This document shows, piece after piece, positions 61,215 to 64,000 of a stretch of DNA of 64,000 nucleotides. Origin of the DNA: an uncultured Marinobacter sp. (lineage in GTDB: Bacteria; Pseudomonadota; Gammaproteobacteria; Pseudomonadales; Oleiphilaceae); the NCBI RefSeq assembly GCF_913055835.1, contig NZ_CAJXKQ010000013.1:39512-103511 (forward strand), given 5' to 3'. A program made the position numbers and the translations under genes. Each line of letters begins with the position of its first letter. Position 1 is the stretch's first letter. The notes under the pieces were generated by a model. It was not told where the DNA came from and did no database searches. It saw nothing but the letters and a program-made list of their open reading frames with translations.

Positions 61215-63848
61215 GTGATTCGGGTAGAACTGCCGGCGCTGATCGGGCGCCTCAACGACATCTCTCGCCAGGCACTGGAGGCTTCTGCCGCCCTGTGCAT
61301 CAGCCGCCAGGGCGCGGAAATCACTCCGGCCCATTTGCTGTTCAAACTGCTGGAAACCCCGTTTTCCGATGTGCGCCAGATTCTGGAGCATACCGGCATT
61401 GAGCATCAGCAGTTGCAACCGTTGGTGGGCGACAGCCTGAACGGTGAGGCCCAAAGCGCTGAGCCCTATCCGTCGTTCTCACCACTGTTGGTGGAACTGC
61501 TGCAGGATGCCTGGCTGCTGGCTTCCACCGAACTGGGTCACACTGAGCTTTGCTCCGGCGCCGTATTCCTGGCCCTGCTGATGAATGCCGAGCGCTATCT
61601 GATGCCCTGTGTGGCTCAGGCACTGGCGGAGATCAACCGTGAGCAGCTGCGCAAGCAGTTTGACCGGCTCACCGATGGCTCCGCAGAACGCCTTCAGTTG
61701 GGCGAAAACGGCGACGCCAGGTCGGCCTCGCAGACCGATATGGATCCGCTTACCCGCTACGCCACCGACTTCACCAGACTCGCCCGGGAAGACAAACTGG
61801 ACCCCGTGGTGTGCCGTGACGCCGAGATCGACCAGATGATCGACATCCTCTGCCGCCGCCGCAAGAACAACCCCATCGTGGTCGGTGATGCCGGTGTCGG
61901 CAAAAGTGCCGTGGTAGAAGGCCTCGCCCTGCGCATCGTCAACGGCGATGTGCCGGATCGCCTGAAAAACGTCGAACTCTGGACGCTGGATATGGGCGCT
62001 TTGCAGGCCGGTGCGTCTGTGAAAGGCGAGTTCGAAAAGCGCCTCAAAGGCGTTATTGAAGCGGTCAAAGGCTCTGCCACGCCGATCATCCTGTTCATCG
62101 ACGAAGCCCATACCCTGATCGGCGCGGGCAACAGCGAAGGTGGCTCCGACGCCGCCAACCTGCTGAAACCGGCCCTTGCCCGGGGCGAGCTCCGCACCAT
62201 CGCCGCGACCACCTGGCGCGAGTACAAGAAATACTTCGAAAAAGACCCGGCCCTGGGCCGGCGCTTCCAGCCGGTCGCCCTGGACGAGCCGACACCGGGC
62301 GAAGCCGTCCACATTCTCCGCGGCCTGCGAACCGTCTACGAAAAAGCCCATCAGGTCCTGATCGCCGACGACGCCCTGAAAGCCGCCGCTGACATGTCGG
62401 CCCGTTACCTTGCCGGCCGTCAGCTACCGGACAAAGCCATCGATGTACTGGACACCGCCTGCGCCCGGGTCAGCCTGAATCTGAGCACGCCGCCCAGAAG
62501 CCTGAGCCACGTCCGCAGCGAGCTGCATCAGCTGGCCATGGAACAGAACCTGCTAAGCCGGGAGCACACTCTGGGCCAGACTGTGGATGCCGAACGGGAA
62601 CGGGAACTGGAACAGCGAATTGCCAGGATCACTGCTGAATCCGAAGCCCTTGAACAACGCTGGAACGACCAGCGCGAACTTGTGGCCCGACTGGTGGATA
62701 TCCGGGAACAGTTGCTCACCGGTGAATCGCAGGGCGAAGCGGATACCTCTGAGTTGACCGATGGAGATACAGAAGAACGCCCGGATCTGAAAAGCGAAGC
62801 CGCCGCAATTGAGCAGGAACTGACTGAACTCCAGGCCGACGAGCCGCTGGTACACGCCCGCGTTGATGCCAGACAGGTGGCCGAAGTTATCGCCGACTGG
62901 ACCGGCATCCCGGTCAATCGAATGACCACCGACGAACTTGAAAAAATCACCCATTTGCCGGCGTATCTTCAGGAGCATATCAAAGGCCAGGACACCGCCA
63001 TCGACTACCTGCATCAACATCTGCTTACCGCCCGCGCCGACTTGCGCCGGCCGGGCCGCCCCATGGGCGCCTTCTTGCTGGTGGGCCCGAGCGGCGTTGG
63101 CAAAACCGAAACCGTTGTACAGCTGGCCGAACTGCTCTACGGCGGCCGCCAGTTCCTCACCACCATCAACATGTCCGAATACCAGGAAAAACACACTGTC
63201 TCCCGCCTGATCGGCTCGCCTCCCGGGTATGTGGGTTTTGGCGAAGGCGGCATCCTCACCGAAGCCATCCGCCAGAAACCCTACTCCGTGGTCTTGCTCG
63301 ACGAAGTCGAAAAAGCCCATCCGGAAGTCCTCAACCTGTTCTACCAGGCGTTTGACAAAGGCGAATTGGCCGACGGCGAAGGCCGGTTGATCGACTGCAA
63401 AAACGTCGTCTTCTTCCTCACCTCCAATCTGGGCTACCAGACCATCGTCAACCACGCCGACTCGCCGGCCAGCCTGGAAGAGGCCCTGTACCCGGAATTG
63501 GCCAACTTCTTCAAGCCCGCTTTGCTGGCAAGGATGGAAGTGGTGCCTTATTTACCCCTGGGCGAGGAAACCCTCAACCGTATCGTTGGCGACAAACTCC
63601 AGCGGCTGGCAGACCAGATCAAGGGCCGTTACCACACCGACGTGGAACTGGAAGAAGGACTTATCGAGGCTATTCGAAGCCGTGCGACAAGAAGTGAAAA
63701 CGGCGCAAGGATGCTTGAGTCGATCATAGAGGGTGAATTGTTGCCGCCTGTTTCACTGGCGTTGCTGGAGAAATTGGCGGCGAGGGAGCCGGTAAGAAAA
63801 GTGACTCTCGGTGTAGATGAGCATCAGTTTGTGGGAACTGTTGCTTGA
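61215..63848 (+). CDS. tssH: type VI secretion AAA+ ATPase TssH (ClpV)
   Basis: This 877-residue ClpB-like unfoldase recycles contracted TssBC sheaths. The N-domain (DISRQALEASAALCISRQGAEITPAHLLFKLLE) is followed by AAA1 with Walker A GDAGVGKSA (about residue 227) and Walker B ILFIDEAHTLIGAG. A coiled-coil middle region comes next (RERELEQRIARITAESEALEQRW), then AAA2 with GPSGVGKTE (about 626) and VVLLDEVEKAHPEV. The C-terminal clp-type end is complete. The GTG start at 61215 follows tssL by 10 bases. It is ClpV rather than ClpB by its N-domain and operon. Confidence 0.96.
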   Translation: MIRVELPALIGRLNDISRQALEASAALCISRQGAEITPAHLLFKLLETPFSDVRQILEHTGIEHQQLQPLVGDSLNGEAQSAEPYPSFSPLLVELLQDAWLLASTELGHTELCSGAVFLALLMNAERYLMPCVAQALAEINREQLRKQFDRLTDGSAERLQLGENGDARSASQTDMDPLTRYATDFTRLAREDKLDPVVCRDAEIDQMIDILCRRRKNNPIVVGDAGVGKSAVVEGLALRIVNGDVPDRLKNVELWTLDMGALQAGASVKGEFEKRLKGVIEAVKGSATPIILFIDEAHTLIGAGNSEGGSDAANLLKPALARGELRTIAATTWREYKKYFEKDPALGRRFQPVALDEPTPGEAVHILRGLRTVYEKAHQVLIADDALKAAADMSARYLAGRQLPDKAIDVLDTACARVSLNLSTPPRSLSHVRSELHQLAMEQNLLSREHTLGQTVDAERERELEQRIARITAESEALEQRWNDQRELVARLVDIREQLLTGESQGEADTSELTDGDTEERPDLKSEAAAIEQELTELQADEPLVHARVDARQVAEVIADWTGIPVNRMTTDELEKITHLPAYLQEHIKGQDTAIDYLHQHLLTARADLRRPGRPMGAFLLVGPSGVGKTETVVQLAELLYGGRQFLTTINMSEYQEKHTVSRLIGSPPGYVGFGEGGILTEAIRQKPYSVVLLDEVEKAHPEVLNLFYQAFDKGELADGEGRLIDCKNVVFFLTSNLGYQTIVNHADSPASLEEALYPELANFFKPALLARMEVVPYLPLGEETLNRIVGDKLQRLADQIKGRYHTDVELEEGLIEAIRSRATRSENGARMLESIIEGELLPPVSLALLEKLAAREPVRKVTLGVDEHQFVGTVA

Positions 63849-63871
63849 GGTAACTGGAGGTAGCGGACCCT

Positions 63872-64000
63872 GTGGTTCGGCTTTCCAAATACCCTGCGGA
63901 GCCATGGGTGAAGAGCGAAAGCTCTTCACGGGTTGGCCAGGGATGGCCAAGCCAGGACCCTCACTGCGACGCAGGAGCAGTAAGCAGTGAGGGGCGGAGC
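63872..64000. repeat. divergent relative of elements A/B, cut by window end
   Basis: After tssH come GGCTTTCCAAA and then GCGGAGCCATGG (63896-63907), the same order as in elements A and B. The rest differs: GTGAAGAGC/GCTCTTCAC with a GAAA loop (63908-63929), TTGGCCA/TGGCCAA (63933-63950), and CCTCACTGC/GCAGTGAGG (63959-63992). GCGGAGC recurs at the very end. The matching outer arm, if any, would lie beyond base 64000. Confidence 0.6.

Noticed and set aside
1-64000. tRNA, rRNA, CRISPR arrays, complete insertion sequences or prophage
   Set aside because: No transposase, phage structural gene, direct-repeat array or tRNA-like cloverleaf was seen. The only recombinase-like protein lacks a catalytic domain.

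Overview
The window looks like a chromosomal segment of a marine gammaproteobacterium, most likely Marinobacter or a close relative. This is an inference from gene content, moderately high GC, and gene order shared with Pseudomonas. Three blocks have classic order: pilGHIJK-chpABC facing gshB-tonB3-yqgE-ruvX-pyrR-pyrB-pyrC'; rsmD-ftsY-ftsE-ftsX-rpoH; and yrfG-hslR-hslO-pckA. I see no tRNA, rRNA, CRISPR array or complete insertion sequence.

Layout. 1-8.4 kb: a cut CoA-binding protein gene, a pterin pair (folX, folE), a MEST-like alpha/beta hydrolase, a membrane diguanylate cyclase, a patatin-like hydrolase, a double-CDGSH iron-sulfur protein, a PAS sensor without an output domain, and the zinc-uptake operon zur-znuC-znuB with a Zur-like operator. 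8.4-22 kb: the complete Pil-Chp chemosensory operon that controls type IV pili, including a giant ChpA kinase of about 2530 residues with nine histidine-containing phosphotransfer modules. 22.3-28 kb: glutathione synthetase, TonB3, YqgE, RuvX and the pyrimidine genes, including a dihydroorotase homologue that has lost its metal-binding HxH. 28.2-33 kb: a TRAP transporter of the lipoprotein-associated (TatT/TPAT) kind, interrupted by an oppositely oriented HU gene. 33-40.7 kb: pckA, two redox/heat-shock chaperones, a nucleotidase, mutM, a fatty-acid desaturase and rsmD. 40.8-44.8 kb: ftsY, ftsEX and rpoH. 45-51.4 kb: a tartronate-semialdehyde reductase/hydroxypyruvate isomerase pair, a two-component system, greB and several small genes, including an integrase-like protein that is only the DNA-core-binding domain and an acyl-CoA-binding protein. 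51.6-63.9 kb: a type VI secretion cluster, tssB-C-E-F-G-tagH-J-K-L-H. TssA, TssM, Hcp and VgrG are not in the window.

The most interesting unexplained signal is non-coding. Two long hairpin elements (near 44.9 and 54.3 kb) share a 25-base apical core and other loop blocks, in opposite orientations. Their outer stem arms are unrelated in sequence, yet each arm pairs almost perfectly with its own partner. A third, divergent and truncated relative begins after tssH and runs off the window. A different symmetric hairpin lies beside the second element, splitting the type VI operon between tssE and tssF. A second dispersed family is a terminator-like hairpin with the core CAGATGAAAGCSTTCATCTG, found downstream of pckA and downstream of desA. 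Possible regulatory oddities are a terminator hairpin 10 bases from the yrfG start codon, an orphan plus-strand terminator before greB, and a 15-base palindrome at the tssB ribosome-binding site.

All identifications come from reading protein sequences and motifs by eye. No database search was run. Start codons moved from the ORF track are explained per gene.
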